From assembly GCA_963082975.1 (NCBI GenBank), contig OY720348.1, positions 64,939,719-65,003,718 of the forward strand: a stretch of DNA of 64,000 bases. The letters are read 5' to 3'. The DNA comes from Labia minor (lineage: Eukaryota > Arthropoda > Insecta > Dermaptera > Spongiphoridae). Position 1 is the stretch's first letter; the number at the start of each line of letters is the position of its first letter. The position numbers were made by a program, and so were the translations under genes. Of the stretch, positions 21,787 to 33,182 are shown one piece after another. The notes under the pieces were generated by a model, which did no database searches, was not told where the DNA came from, and saw only the letters and a list, made by a program, of their open reading frames with translations.

Positions 21787-23006
21787 TATACTATATTTGA
21801 CCGTTCCTATTATAAAAATACTGACGCTGTTGTCCCTTATCCAATGTTTGAATTTAGTAATATTATTTTTAATAGGATAACAAAAAACATAAATGAATAA
21901 CGAAAATTTTCATTGTTAATTTTTGTTGGCTTTGAAAATTAAAAAAAAAATAAACTAAATTAAAATAATTTATATATATATATATATATATTTATATATA
22001 AATTATTTGTTAAAAAAACAAAATAAATTTTTACTGATCGGTTTAATCAATTCTTTTTTGCTCGAAGTCTTTTGTTTAATTTTGAAACAAATAAATTATT
22101 AAGTAATATATATATATATATATATATATTGGAATTAAACCATATAAAAAAAATGATCATTTCTAGTGAAGAATTTTTTCACAAATAATCTAATAATAGT
22201 GAATATTAAAACAAGTGCCAAAAACAGGATAATATGAAATTTCAGAATCATCATTAAATTATGTAATAAAAATTGGTAATCTAAATTGAAATTATTCGAC
22301 TTAAGTCTTCGAGCTTTCAAACTAAACATCCATTTTAATAATATATTTAAAAAAAATTGTTTGTTAATTAGATTCTTTAAAGAAAAATATTATATTTATT
22401 CTGTGAAAATTATTATTATTATTATTTAAAATGGAGGTTATTTATTTAATTTCTGTCTATAAAATGTATATATTTGTATAAATTTTATATATCAAAAGAA
22501 AAAAAAATTACACCTTTTAAATATTCTGGTTTTTTAAATTCCAAACAAGATCTTTTTTATGTTATTTCTGTGTGTACTCATTGTTAACTATTTTACTTTG
22601 TTTAGGGCAAATCAAAAGTATCCTTGCTTTGTACCACATGATTAGTTTTTATATTTTGAATTTATTAACTTAAAATCCAATTATAAAATTATTTATAATT
22701 ATGTAACACCTGTGATTTTTTAATCAGTGGCGGTTATATTCTTATGCAGATGTCTGCTCAAAAGGAGGTATTACATTAGACTTAGTATATACTTTCTAAA
22801 AAAATTGTTATTATACAAAATATCTATAAAATTAGAAATTATTTCTTGATTAATACAGCGAGGAGAGTAGATAATTTTTTTCTGAGATAGGCTATTAACA
22901 TTTAAACTTCATTTTTTTAAATATATTATTATGTGTTTTTATTATCCAAAGGGGTGAAGGTTTGCAACTTAAAGATTGCTTAATTATTTTTGGTAAAATA
23001 ATTCTG

Positions 23007-23039
<33 letters not shown>
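21787..23039. other. AT-rich stretch
   Basis: (TA)n tracts lie at about 21971-21990, 22108-22129 and 23010-23038. At 22715-22790 a mixed patch holds TCAGTGGCGG, resembling a hAT-type end without a visible partner. No gene is recognised. Confidence 0.5.
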
Positions 23040-23041
<2 letters not shown>

Positions 23042-23190
23042 CTTTGGTGGTTAGCACGACAGTCTACCACACTGAAGACTCGAGTTCGGGCCTAGGGAAA
23101 TTCAATGATTAACAATTTCTCTTTAAAGATCTGCCTGATCCTCGGGATCTACCCCCAAATATATATTCAGAGAAATTGAATTGAATTCTT
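23040..23190 (+). mobile_element. tRNA-derived SINE or tRNA pseudogene
   Basis: A-box TGGTTAGCACG (23048-23058) and B-box-like GAGTTCGGGCC (23082-23092) are spaced as in a tRNA, so polymerase III promoters are recognisable. The arms do not pair well enough for a functional tRNA. The sequence continues into an unrelated tail to about 23190, as SINEs do. It is a different family from the GGCGCC SINE. Confidence 0.55.
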
Positions 23191-24379
23191 ATATACAAAC
23201 CACTCTTCTGGCACAAGAAAGATTTATCTATTTGTAACATTCATAAAAGATAAAATTTTAAAGACTTAAATAATTATTTGAAAATATTAAATAAAATTTC
23301 AATAACTTAATTCCAAGGATTAAAGAAATCTATAATATTTGGAATTATCCAATTTGGAGAAAAAATTTTCAAATTTTTTTTAATAATATTTAAAGTTGTG
23401 GTTCTGTTGCGACTATTTTAGAATAGATAATAAATTAAAAACAACCAGAATCTAATTCTAGTCAATCGGAGACATTGGGATCTTTGAAAATGACTCGAAA
23501 ATTTGATCTTATTTAAATTCTGTACCTTAAAATATGAGTCCAAGATTCTCAACTACTTCCTTTCTGGTAACTTGAAATAAAATCCTTTCCTATAACAAAA
23601 GTACTAAAAAATATTTCAGCTAAAGAACTTATAAGTTTTATAATCTAAACAAGAAATGGTTTCGAATTTTATCTCAATGCCATTTTCGTTGTTTTTATTC
23701 TCGATTCCCAAAATCCAGAAAAAAATATCCGTCACTGATTTTTAATTTTCAATTGCTTATTTAATATTTGTATAAAAAAAAAATTATAATCATTTTAAAA
23801 ATTAATCAACAAATTCCCAACTCAATAGTTTAGATTTTGTTTGGGAATAAATATTGTTAAAATTGATTTCGAATATTAAAAAAAAAAAAAAAAATAAAAA
23901 AATAAAAAAAAATAAAAATAAAAAAAAAAAAAATAAAGATATTTTCATAATAAGTTTATTTCCTTTTTTTTATATCTATTTATTTTTTACTTTTTTTATT
24001 TTTGTTTGTTACTTTAATTGCTTATTTATTACTATATAATTAAATTGAAGAATACTAGACGTCTATCAATTAATATTAATAAAAATCATTAAACATTTTT
24101 TTTTTTATTAAAAAATTATTTCAAATATAATGACAATCACTGGCTGAATATAAACTCCATCCTTTCTAATAAAAATTTAAAAACTGTCCTAGTTTTCTTC
24201 GTGTTTATTTATTTATTACATTTTTCTATTTTATAAATTATTTTAAACAAGTTAAAATATTCAAAATAATGAAAAATAATTATTATAAGGCATAAATAAA
24301 AATAATACAAAACATTTTTCAATTTATGATATATTGTCTTATCATTTATATCATATTTTCAAAAATACACAATATTATT
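23191..24379. other. AT-rich stretch with A-rich low-complexity tract
   Basis: 23877-23937 is almost pure A with scattered T. 23710-23860 is partly the reverse of 18840-18905, marking a small interspersed repeat. No gene is seen. Confidence 0.5.
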
Positions 24380-24521
24380 GTTGGCCTATTTAAAAAAATG
24401 GAAATTAATTGTTGGCCTATTTAAAAAAATGGAATTTAATTGTTTGCCTATTTAACAAAATGGAATTTAATTGTTGGCATATTTAAAAAATGGAATTTAA
24501 TTGTTGTTATATTTAATTTAT
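24380..24521. repeat. Short tandem array, 31-bp unit, about 4.6 copies
   Basis: Units start GTTGGCCTATTTAAAAAAAT at 24380, 24411, 24442 (as GTTTGCC) and 24473 (30 bp), with a partial copy from 24503. Differences between units are few, so the array is young. Confidence 0.9.
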
Positions 24522-26058
24522 CTATCAAAAATATCTCATATATAAAAAGGTAGTTTCAATGAATATTTTCTTTATTTATGCTTTATAAATCTCATTTGTT
24601 TTTATTTATAGGCTCATAATGAATTTAATTTGGTCAAGAAAATAAACATTCTAACAAATTTTATTAAAGAACAAATAAATGATATAATTTGTTTTTAATC
24701 TCAATTTCAGTTGAAATTTATTATTAATACATATATATATATATTTATATTTAATATTGACAATATTTAGTTTTTAGAAATGTTTTAGTGCAGTTTAAAT
24801 GAAGAATATGTTTCTATATAAATTTAAAGTTATCCAAGTGTTTTCAAAGTATTGAACTGATATAAATTAATAAAATTATAAAAATTCCTACTAATATAAA
24901 TTTAAAATAATGGCTTAATTTTTATAATTATTAGTAAAAAGTATAAAATATATCCCTATAAACACAGATTTTATAATATATAAGAAGTATTTTTTGTTTA
25001 TTTTAAAATAATTATTTTATTTTATAAACAATAATTCTTCTATTATCCGCCGTTTATTTTTAATAAATATATATATATATATATATATAATTATATATAT
25101 ATATATATATATATAGTTTGCTTTAGAATTATAGTTAGAAAAGATAATAAAATAAATAGTATAATACACGCAAAAAATAAGATTAATTAATTAAATTAAA
25201 GTTATTAATTTAAATTATGCTTCTTCATAATCTGTGATGGCTTTTATTTGTTTCTATTTTATTAATACCTATATTGAGAAAAAATTTAATGTATTATATA
25301 TTTATTTATAATATTTGATTTTAAACAAAACATTTGTAAATTATCTTCATATATATATATATATATTTATATATATCTATATATAAATATCGTTCCTAAT
25401 TAAATAGCTTTGCCATCGATAAAAACAAAAACAAAATAAATATAAATATATAAAATAAAATAATAATAAAAATTAATATATAAATTTTGATAAGTCATTT
25501 TTTTTTTATTATATTATTTTCAATTTAATTTAATTTACAAAAATCAATTAAGAAAAATAAAAAAAAAAAAATAAATAAAATATTGCAAAAATCGATTTAT
25601 TAATATTTTTAAATTTCTTTATATAAAATATAATATTATAAAAAATTATACCAAATTATTACTCTTTTTAATTATTTATATTGATTTTGTTTTGTTTTTT
25701 TTTAGTAAATGATATTCTTTTAGAACGAAAAATATATATATAATGCCAAAATATGACGTAAATATATATATATATTTATATATAATAAACAAAAAAAATA
25801 TATATATATGAAAGAACAAATCATATCAATTATATCAATAAATTAATTTTTGTAAAAAAGAAAAAAAAATTGAATATATTTTAATCGATTATCCAAAAAC
25901 AAACTTCCTCAAATCTTTTGTTGTTCTTGTTTTTATTTTGTTAAAATTGATTTGCTCTTAACTTCTATATTAGTCCTTTTTGCTTATTATTTTATTACAA
26001 TTTTCTGATATTGGAATATTGCAAATTTTGTTGAAAAACTTGGAAAAAATACTAATTC
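24522..26058. other. Extremely AT-rich stretch
   Basis: Multiple (TA)n tracts occur at 25069-25114, 25345-25380 and 25730-25810. No gene or element is recognised. Confidence 0.5.
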
Positions 26059-26329
26059 GGCTAAACTAGTGGTTCTCAACCTCTTTGGACCAAACGTCCA
26101 CTTCGTAAGGGTGGCTTCATCATTCGCCCCCCTATAAATTTTAACAGATAAAAATTGCATCTTTTAGAACCATATTGAAAAAATTTGAAAAAGTGGAATA
26201 AGCCTGTTCGCAAAATCATCTTACCTTTTTTTTAAAGCTGAAAATGATTTCGCCCCCCAAAAACGTAAGGTCAAATAATCGCCCCCTTTAAGATGTCGTT
26301 CGCCCAGGTTGAGAATCACTAGGCTAAAC
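26059..26329. mobile_element. hAT-type MITE with perfect target duplication
   Basis: The body is 26067-26321 (255 bp). The left end TAGTGGTTCTCAACC and right end GGTTGAGAATCACTA are inverted apart from one base. The 8-bp GGCTAAAC is repeated exactly at 26059-26066 and 26322-26329. It belongs to the same end-type as 11640 and 37730. Non-coding. Confidence 0.9.
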
Positions 26330-27489
26330 GGATTTTTTTCATTTAGATAAAAACATTTATTTACTTATTTATTTTTGTCTAATATAACTTTTTCACAAAT
26401 ATTTTATTGTTACAAAATTTGTTTTATTTGGGCTTATTTCTAATAATTCTAATAAGAAAATCATGGCAATTTAAAGAAAAAAATTTGTATATACGGACCA
26501 TTAGTGGCATAAGTCCATTTTTTTTAAAAAAAAAAGAAATATTATGCAATTTATGCTTATATTTATAACTTATTAGTATATAATCTCTTTCTTAAATGAA
26601 ATTGTGTAGCCATTAATTATGAAAGTGGTGCAAGTCTATTTGTAGTCTTTAAATATACCTACATTATTATAATTATATTTTCCTAAAATCATTTTCCTAA
26701 AATAACATTGCATACTGATAAATTGATAAAACAGACAAACTTGAAATCATATAATATTTTTAATTGATAAAATATGCTAATCTTTAATTGTCTCAAAACA
26801 ACTAGAAATGGCCTTACACCACTATCTAAATAATTATAGACTAAGGTAAAACCCCCAGTAATTGGCCACCCGACAGTAGTTGGCCACTTTCCTGAAAAAT
26901 ACATAAAATAAGTTTTAAAAAGAATTTTCAATCTATTGTTAACTTATAAGATAGTGCAATCATCTGTGAGAGTGTCAATAAATCGCACGCATATTGACAA
27001 CCCTTAGTTCCATGATGGCTCATCTTGACTTTAGACGAACCTCTCAACACAGCTAATAAAGGTAATTTCTTAAGTAATATAGTAAGCAAATAGTTCTGGA
27101 ATGGAGCACATTTTGAAGTATATACTCACTTTTCTATATAAAATTATTTTGTAGTACATTTTGTGAGGTTTTAGTAAACAAATTTACTAATTAAAAATGC
27201 ATTGTTGTTTACAATGTGATCAATAGGGGGTGGCCCATTACTAGTATCTATTTTTCAAAAAAATTTAGTAGTTAGCACGAGTGGCAACTATTGGCTATTT
27301 TGTAAATTAATTAATTTGTTCTATTCCTTTTTATTGGGACCGAAAAAATTAAGAATTGAAATGGCTTAACAATATTTGTGTTACCTTGTTTTATTTTAGT
27401 AATGGGCCGGGGTGGGCAATTACTGGCCTTTATTTAGGCCAACTACTAAAACTTTGAATTTATTGCTTAAAAAAATTATTAACACAAAA
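26330..27489. other. AT-rich stretch with an unidentified TTGGCC-containing repeat
   Basis: At 26850-26895 and 27405-27460 the blocks GTAATTGGCC, AGTAGTTGGCC, GGGTGGGCAATTACTGGCC and GGCCAACTACTAAAA recur, partly inverted. They could be the ends of one DNA element of about 600 bp. No transposase is readable. Confidence 0.4.
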
Positions 27490-27968
27490 ACGGTTTGAGC
27501 TAGAATCATGAAATTTGCTACACGGGCATTATTCAAAATTCGTAGTTTTCTATCAACTTTTAAGAAATGTAGCTCATCCGGAAGAGGGTCATTACCTACA
27601 ACGTTTTGATTTTTTTTCCTCTAAAGTGACCGTAAAAATAAAGATATATGTTTGATAGTTTTTTACATGATTAAAAATTGTACAAAACAACTATATATAG
27701 AAATTTAGCATGATTAAATCGCTGAAAGTACCAGAATTAATTTTTTAACACTTTAAATCGAGTACCAATACGTGACGTGGTGCCATCAACAAAGACCCAA
27801 ACACGCTCTGGTTTAATAAATATTATTTATTAATTTTAATTAATAATTTATAATTAATTAAATTTAATTTAAATATAATATATGTTATTAAATCCAATTC
27901 AAATTGCGAGATAGTCGAATGGAGACATTCCAGCTTATTTTTTAAAAAATTAATTGATATTCATTTTT

Positions 27969-28581
27969 ACCGACCGACGATAGTAAGGGAGGTATTGTTT
28001 TCACACCAAATTTCACATGTGGAGATTTTTACATATCTCCACGAATCATGCATTTTCTAAACAGAAAAAAGTATTTTTAGCATGATGTCTGTCCGTCCGT
28101 CCGTCCGTCCTTCCGTCTGTCCGTATAGATGTGTACAGCCTGAACGGCTCAACCGATTTTGATGAAATTTGGTATATTTACTTAATGCATCAGTGGGATG
28201 AATTGATCAACTTTTGGTGTATATCCGGAAACCGGAAGTGGTAGTATTAGCGATCGACGATAGGAAGGGAAGGGTTATTTTCACACCAAATTTCACATGA
28301 GGAGATTTTTTTTATATATCACCACGAATCATGCACTTTGTATTGGTTTTATCCTCGGGAAAATCATATTTATTAGTTTTTTCTTGATTTAAAATTATAT
28401 GACGTCATCCAGCCATTCATGACGTCACATCCTGGTCTTACATATATATTATAAATAAAATAAAATTAAAAATATTTATGTTATATTCATATCTGTTTTT
28501 TATTACATTAATAGATATATTAAAATTATTTGAAATTGTTTCTGTAGCTGAAAATTAATTTACTTCAAACCGTCGGTCGGT
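27969..28581 (+). mobile_element. Non-coding element bounded by ACCGACCGACG inverted ends, left arm copy
   Basis: It starts ACCGACCGACG (27969-27979) and ends CGTCGGTCGGT (28571-28581), an inverted pair. Inside are a (GTCC)n tract (28088-28112), the phrase AACGGCTCAACCGATTTTGA, and two TGACGTCA palindromes at 28400 and 28420. Other copies are at 13755, 29767 and 38488. No transposase is encoded; a DNA-transposon MITE is my best reading. Confidence 0.65.
28400..28427. promoter_or_regulatory. Paired TGACGTCA (CRE-type) palindromes
   Basis: Two perfect TGACGTCA octamers start exactly 20 bp apart (28400 and 28420). This octamer is the classic binding site of CREB/ATF bZIP factors. The pair, with the same spacing, recurs in the other element copies. 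Whether anything binds here is not shown. Confidence 0.5.
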
Positions 28582-29071
28582 TCGGATCTGGCCACAGGTC
28601 AACTTATTTTGGTTAATATTTAAATAGAAAAATAATTTTGTTAATGATAATTTTCAGGATCAATATAAGGGACCAAATAGGTGAATTTTTAAATAAATAA
28701 GTAAATACATAAAATATGGTATTCAAACTGGATGGGCAACTATTGGCGCAGTTTTTTAATTTTCTTACTCATAACTTTTTGAAAGTAAAGTTATCTGTTA
28801 ATTGTTTATAATTAATTAGTGTTTAGACTATCGATATACGTTTCTCGTTATAGATTGATTCTTTCATCCCCTTTTGTTTCTTCTTTCTCTAGATTCATAG
28901 ATGGTGTTTTCTCTCTTAAAATTAAATATTAATTAAGATAAGACAAAATTCCGTTGAGCATTGTGTAAATAATTATACTTGTATATATTAATAAACTGGA
29001 ATGTTAAAAATTAATTTTTCTTTCTTTATTCTTTTCTTATAATATAATAATAAATTATATATTCTTCCTAT

Positions 29072-29217
29072 ATTTTGTAAATAAAACCACATATTGATAT
29101 TTGTTATTGTATTTTTGCAAGATTGCAGAAGTAGCAATCGAAACGTTGTGTATTTTTTGTATTTTTTTGAATAAATTTACAATAACAAATATCAATATGT
29201 GGTTTTATTTACAAAAT
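29072..29217. repeat. 38-bp inverted repeat around a 70-bp loop, Penelope-type motif inside
   Basis: 29072-29109 is the exact reverse complement of 29180-29217. The loop contains AGAAGTAGCAATCGAAACGT, of the kind found at Penelope-like element ends. The outer flanks repeat ATATATTCTTCCT (about 29057-29069 and 29260-29272), which looks like a target duplication. This is therefore a compact insertion, lying in the spacer of the large inverted repeat. Confidence 0.65.
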
Positions 29218-29384
29218 CCCCTTATAAATAAAAACAGCCCCACCAAACCTTTAATAATTTATATATTCTTCCTTGTTAAAAAGTTTAATTGAACATAAAA
29301 TCATTATATATTTATTTAATTAATATAAGCAATAAATTTAAATAATATAAATAATTAAAATATACAATATAATTTATATACAAG

Positions 29385-29590
29385 TATAATTGATTGATAT
29401 TTAATAATTGCTATTATTAAAATAATAAATTTATTTCTTTTGAATAATTAATATTTTATTTTTTTTTTCTATTTAAGCTGAAGTAAAGTCTTTTACAGAG
29501 TCAGTTTGACAAGAAATGTCAACCAAGATATAGAATATATTGAATTACATATATTTTGATTATTTAATTCAATGGAATTTTTAAATAAAA
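29385..29590. repeat. Interspersed repeat, copy 1 of 3
   Basis: TTAATAATTGCTATTATTAA, then AGTAAAGTCTTTTACAGAGTCA and GACAAGAAATG, occur in the same order here and at 37516-37715 and 39530-39725. There are no terminal repeats or coding frame. It is an unidentified family. Confidence 0.6.
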
Positions 29591-29766
29591 AACGTATTTG
29601 GGCGAGTTAGAGAAAAATGGATAATCTTTGTCTTCCCCCTATAGATTCAATCTCTAGTAGAAATATCAATTAAAACAATATCCAATCATAAAAAATACGG
29701 GTTGATTATAAAAAAATTTCTATAAATATTTTTATTAAAAATAAGTTGACCTGTGGCCAGGTCCGA

Positions 29767-30404
29767 ACCGACCGACGGTTTGAAGTAAATTAATTTCCAG
29801 CTACAGAAACAATTTCAAATAATTTTAATATATCTATTAATGTAATAAAAAACATATAGGCATATAACATAAATATTTTTAATTTTATTTTATTTATAAT
29901 ATATGTATATATTTATATGTAAGACCAGGCTGTGACGTCTTGAATGGCTGGATGACGTCATATAATTTTAAATCAAGAAAAAACTAATAAATATGATTTT
30001 CCCTAGGATAAAACCAATACAAAGTGCATGATTCGTGGTGATATATAAAAAAATCTCCTCATGTGAAATTTGGTGTGAAAATAACCCTTCCCTTCCTATC
30101 GTCGATCGCTAATACTACCACTTCCGGTTCACGGATTTGCACCAAAAGTTGATCAATTCATCCCACTGATGCATTAAGTAAATATACCAAATTTCATCAA
30201 AATCGGTTGAGCCGTTCAGGCTGTACACATCTATACGGACGGACGGACGGACAGATGGACGGACAGACGGACAGACGGACGGACGGACAGACATCATGCT
30301 AAAAATACTTTTTTCTGTTTAGAAAATGCATGATTCGTGGAGATCTGTAAAAATCTCCACATGTGAAATTTGGTGTGAAACCTCCCTTACTATCGTCGGT
30401 CGGT
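29767..30404 (-). mobile_element. Non-coding ACCGACCGACG element, right arm copy (inverted)
   Basis: This is the same element as 27969-28581 in reverse, bounded by ACCGACCGACG at 29767-29777 and CGTCGGTCGGT at 30394-30404. One TGACGTCA (29953) is intact and the partner 20 bp away (29933) has decayed to TGACGTCT. The 60-codon open frame across its GTCC tract is a by-product of the tetranucleotide repeat and not a gene. Confidence 0.65.
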
Positions 30405-31745
30405 AAAAAGTGCATTTTTACTTTGCCCCTTAGCGATAGGCAATTAGCACGACATCTGCAAGCGAACACGCGCCACCCGCTTTCCCCCATTTTACATTTT
30501 TATTACTATAATTTCTATATTTTATATATATCATCCACACAATTCCAACTAAATTTTATTTCTAACCATAAAATATCATTCTTTATCCTATTTCTTAATT
30601 ACAACTTCATTTACTTATATATATACACTATAAATATAATATTAATCTTATTTAATTAGTTTTTTTTCTGATTCTGTTGTCTCAGCATCCTAGCTATATT
30701 TTTTTATTAGCATATCATTTATTTAAATATTATTTATTATCTTTTCTTTTTCACATCAGATAATTTAGTATATACTAATAAGAATGTATATATCATCTTT
30801 AATTTTTATCTCTCTCTCTCTCTCTTACACTCGCTAACTCAAAATTTTTATTTCTTGATTATGCTTATTTTATATAAATTAATATACTATACAAGTATAA
30901 TTTTAATTCATATTTAAGCTGTGAATATGTTATATAGGATTGGATAATGAACATTTAAAATCTTTCATGAACCTATGTATAATACCATTTTCTTATCTGC
31001 ATCTCACTTCTTTTGTTTAGATATATAATAATAAATAATAAAAATCTGGAGTGTCTCCACTCGACTGTCTCGCAAATTTGAATTGGATTAGTTAATATTT
31101 ATTATATTTAACTTCACCACCCAGTAAGACTGTTCATCTTGGGTGTTTTAGACCAAAACCTCCCAAACAAAACAACTAAAAATTTCAACAAATTTAAGTA
31201 TAATACTAAAATAAAACAGATAATAATATCTTTATAAATAAGTTAAAATATAAATTTAACACTGAGATTAAAATAGATAATACCGAGAAATTAAAATTTA
31301 AAAATAAAATTAATGAATATAAATATGAAAATCCCAGTGATATAAATATACCTAAAATTAATGGAAACTTTTGGGAGAGGCCTTTGCCCTCAATAACTAC
31401 TATACTAATACTATACTATACTAAATTAAATTAAGTATAATTAATTTGGATTAATTAATTAATTTAAAGAAATTACATTTACAGTATAGTATTGTTATAA
31501 AATTAAATTAATTATTTAACATATATTAAATGTTAATTTAAAAGAGTTAACTTCAATTTTAAGTCAAATTTTAAAAATTTAAAAAATTAATTAGCGTTTT
31601 TCGCTCTTTGTTAATGACAACATGTCACGTGCGGGCGCGTGATTGGCAGTCAACGCTTTAAAAAATGTAAAAAATTAATATTCGGTTGAGCTACATTACT
31701 CACAAGTTGATAGAAAACTACAAATTTTGTATAATGCCCGTGTAT

Positions 31746-32185
31746 AAACACACACACACACACAGCGAGATAGTAAAAAAAATGACTCGGAGTTTCTGCT
31801 TGGTTATTGTAAAAATTATTTGGAGTGCAAAGGGAAGAAGAAGAATTTTTATAAAATTTCTTAAGAATTAAAATAAGGATTTTTACAAAGTTTCTTTTTT
31901 ATTTACAATTATAGATTAGCAAAAAAAAAGAATCATTAGACATATTTTAGACTTGTATAGAAAAATAATAAATAAACTAACATATGAATAATAAAATGAT
32001 AGGAAACTTAAATGTAATAGATAATTAGTAATAATATATTTATTATTGGAACAAATAAAGTAGTATGTAAATATAAATACTAAGTTAAATAAATCAGATG
32101 TTTATTGATTTAAACTATAATTTGTGCTATAAAGTATATAAACAATAGTTAAAGAAAATGTTGATTTGATTATTAAGCCAATTTT
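31746..32185. other. AT-rich flank of the zinc-finger gene
   Basis: It contains a (CA)n tract at 31749-31764. On the minus strand it is the 3' flank of the zinc-finger gene, and several ATTTATT/AATAAA sites could serve as poly(A) signals. Confidence 0.5.
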
Positions 32186-32264
32186 TTAAACATTATGTAT
32201 TAATAAATGTTTATCTAAATATGATTTTCGATTAAATTTCTTTTCACAATAATTACATTCAAAA
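32186..32264 (-). pseudogene. Seventh C2H2 finger, out of frame with the gene
   Basis: Directly after the stop of the main frame the minus strand reads a complete finger, FECNYCEKKFNRKSYLDKH then LLIH, and ends HNV with TAA at 32186-32188. It is one frame away from the six preceding fingers. The join is a run of 11 A and 5 T (minus strand, plus 32261-32276), 16 bases where a multiple of three is needed. Either the gene has lost this finger by slippage or the homopolymer length is a sequencing error. Confidence 0.75.
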
Positions 32265-32965
32265 ATTTTTTTTTTTCGTATGAAGTAATAAATGTCTATT
32301 TAAATTTGATTTAGTATTAAATTTCTTTTTACAATAATTACATTCAAAAGGTTTTTCTCCTGTATGAATTAATAAATGTCGATATAAATGTAATTTCTGA
32401 TTAAATTTCTTTTTACAATAATTACATTCAAAATGTTTTTCTCCTGTATGAATTAATAAATGTGTTTTTAAAATTGATTTCCGATTAAATTTCTTTTTAC
32501 AATAATTACATTCAAAAGGTTTTTCTCCTGTATGAATTATTAAATGTCTATTTAAATTTGATTTATTATTAAATTTCTTTTCACAATAATTACATTCAAA
32601 AGGTTTTTCTTCTGTATGAATTAATAAATGTCTATTTAAACGTGATTTATAATTAAATTTCTTTTCACAATGAATACATTCAAAAGGTTTTTCTCCTGTA
32701 TGAATTAATAAATGTGTATTTAAAGTTGATTTCTGATTAAATTTCTTTTCACAATAATTACATTGAAAACGAATGTCTTCTGTATGGATTGAATCAGTTT
32801 CCTTTTCCAATTTTTCGTCCAAATATTTCTCTGTATCCCTTTTGAGCTTTACATCATTTTTGAAAATTGAAAATATTTTTTTATGAAAACATTTTTTAAG
32901 ATGTTTACATAAAAATTCCTCACTTATAAAATTCATTTGACAATATACACACGAATATAGAGGAC
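32259..32965 (-). CDS. C2H2 zinc-finger protein, main exon
   Basis: This is a probable nuclear DNA-binding protein. The acceptor TTTTTTAG at 32971-32966 opens the exon in phase 1, and joined to the exon at 33137-33182 it gives 250 residues. An atypical finger spans the splice junction region: Cys 21, Cys 24, His 37 and Cys 41 (C2HC) within YSCVYCQMNF..KHLKKC. A basic/acidic linker (residues 44-80) follows. Six tandem C2H2 fingers come next (residues 82-244), each FxCNYCxKKFNxKSxLxxHLLIH joined by TGEKPF-type linkers (TEEKPF after finger 2, TGEKHF after finger 4). Residues at helix positions -1,2,3,6 differ between fingers (QSTT, YSRR, NSNR, RSIT, QLHR, TSNR), so the array could read a specific sequence. 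No KRAB, BTB or ZAD domain is visible. The nucleotide repeats of the fingers are nearly identical, suggesting recent expansion. The target is unknown. Confidence 0.88.
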
Positions 32966-33136
32966 CTAAAAAAAAGAATTGTTTTCGTTATTATAAATCA
33001 TTATATTTTTAAATATCTAACTTTTATTTTATAATTCAATTTAAGGAATAATATCATTACAAATAATATTAAAAAAAATAATTTTAGTGACAATTAATAT
33101 TACTTTAGATGTAAAAACATAGAAATTACTACTAAC

Positions 33137-33182
33137 CTATATATATTGGATATTTTGTGTCTTCTTGGGAACAAAGATCCAT
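33137..33182 (-). CDS. C2H2 zinc-finger gene, first coding exon
   Basis: ATG at 33182-33180 is followed by 15 codons (MDLCSQEDTKYPIYI) and one base, then a donor G|GTTAGT. A 171-bp intron (33136-32966) separates it from the main exon. Joining restores the codon GGT and leads into PLYSCVYCQ, which supplies the first two cysteines of the atypical finger. That the finger is completed only through this splice argues for the model over starting at the internal ATG at 32936. The promoter would lie in 33183-33420. Confidence 0.7.

Larger units (their letters stand above)
27490..31745. repeat. Large nested inverted repeat (foldback structure), about 4.2 kb
   Basis: Three blocks on the left recur in reverse on the right, in mirror order. 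GGGCATTAT..GTAGTTTTCTATCAA is at 27515-27560 and 31695-31740. GAGATAGTCGAATGGAGACA is at about 27908-27927 and in reverse at about 31050-31077. The CCGACCGACG element is at 27969-28581 and 29767-30404. The right arm has extra sequence at 30405-31044 that the left lacks, so an insertion or unequal decay has occurred. The spacer is 28640-29740. Confidence 0.75.

Noticed and set aside
23854..24039. Lys/Phe-rich + strand frame
   Set aside because: It is a translation of an A-rich low-complexity tract followed by a T-rich tract, with no protein similarity.
30115..30297. 60-codon minus-strand frame rich in Arg-Pro-Ser-Val
   Set aside because: It comes from the (GTCC)n tract of a repeated non-coding element found four times in the window.
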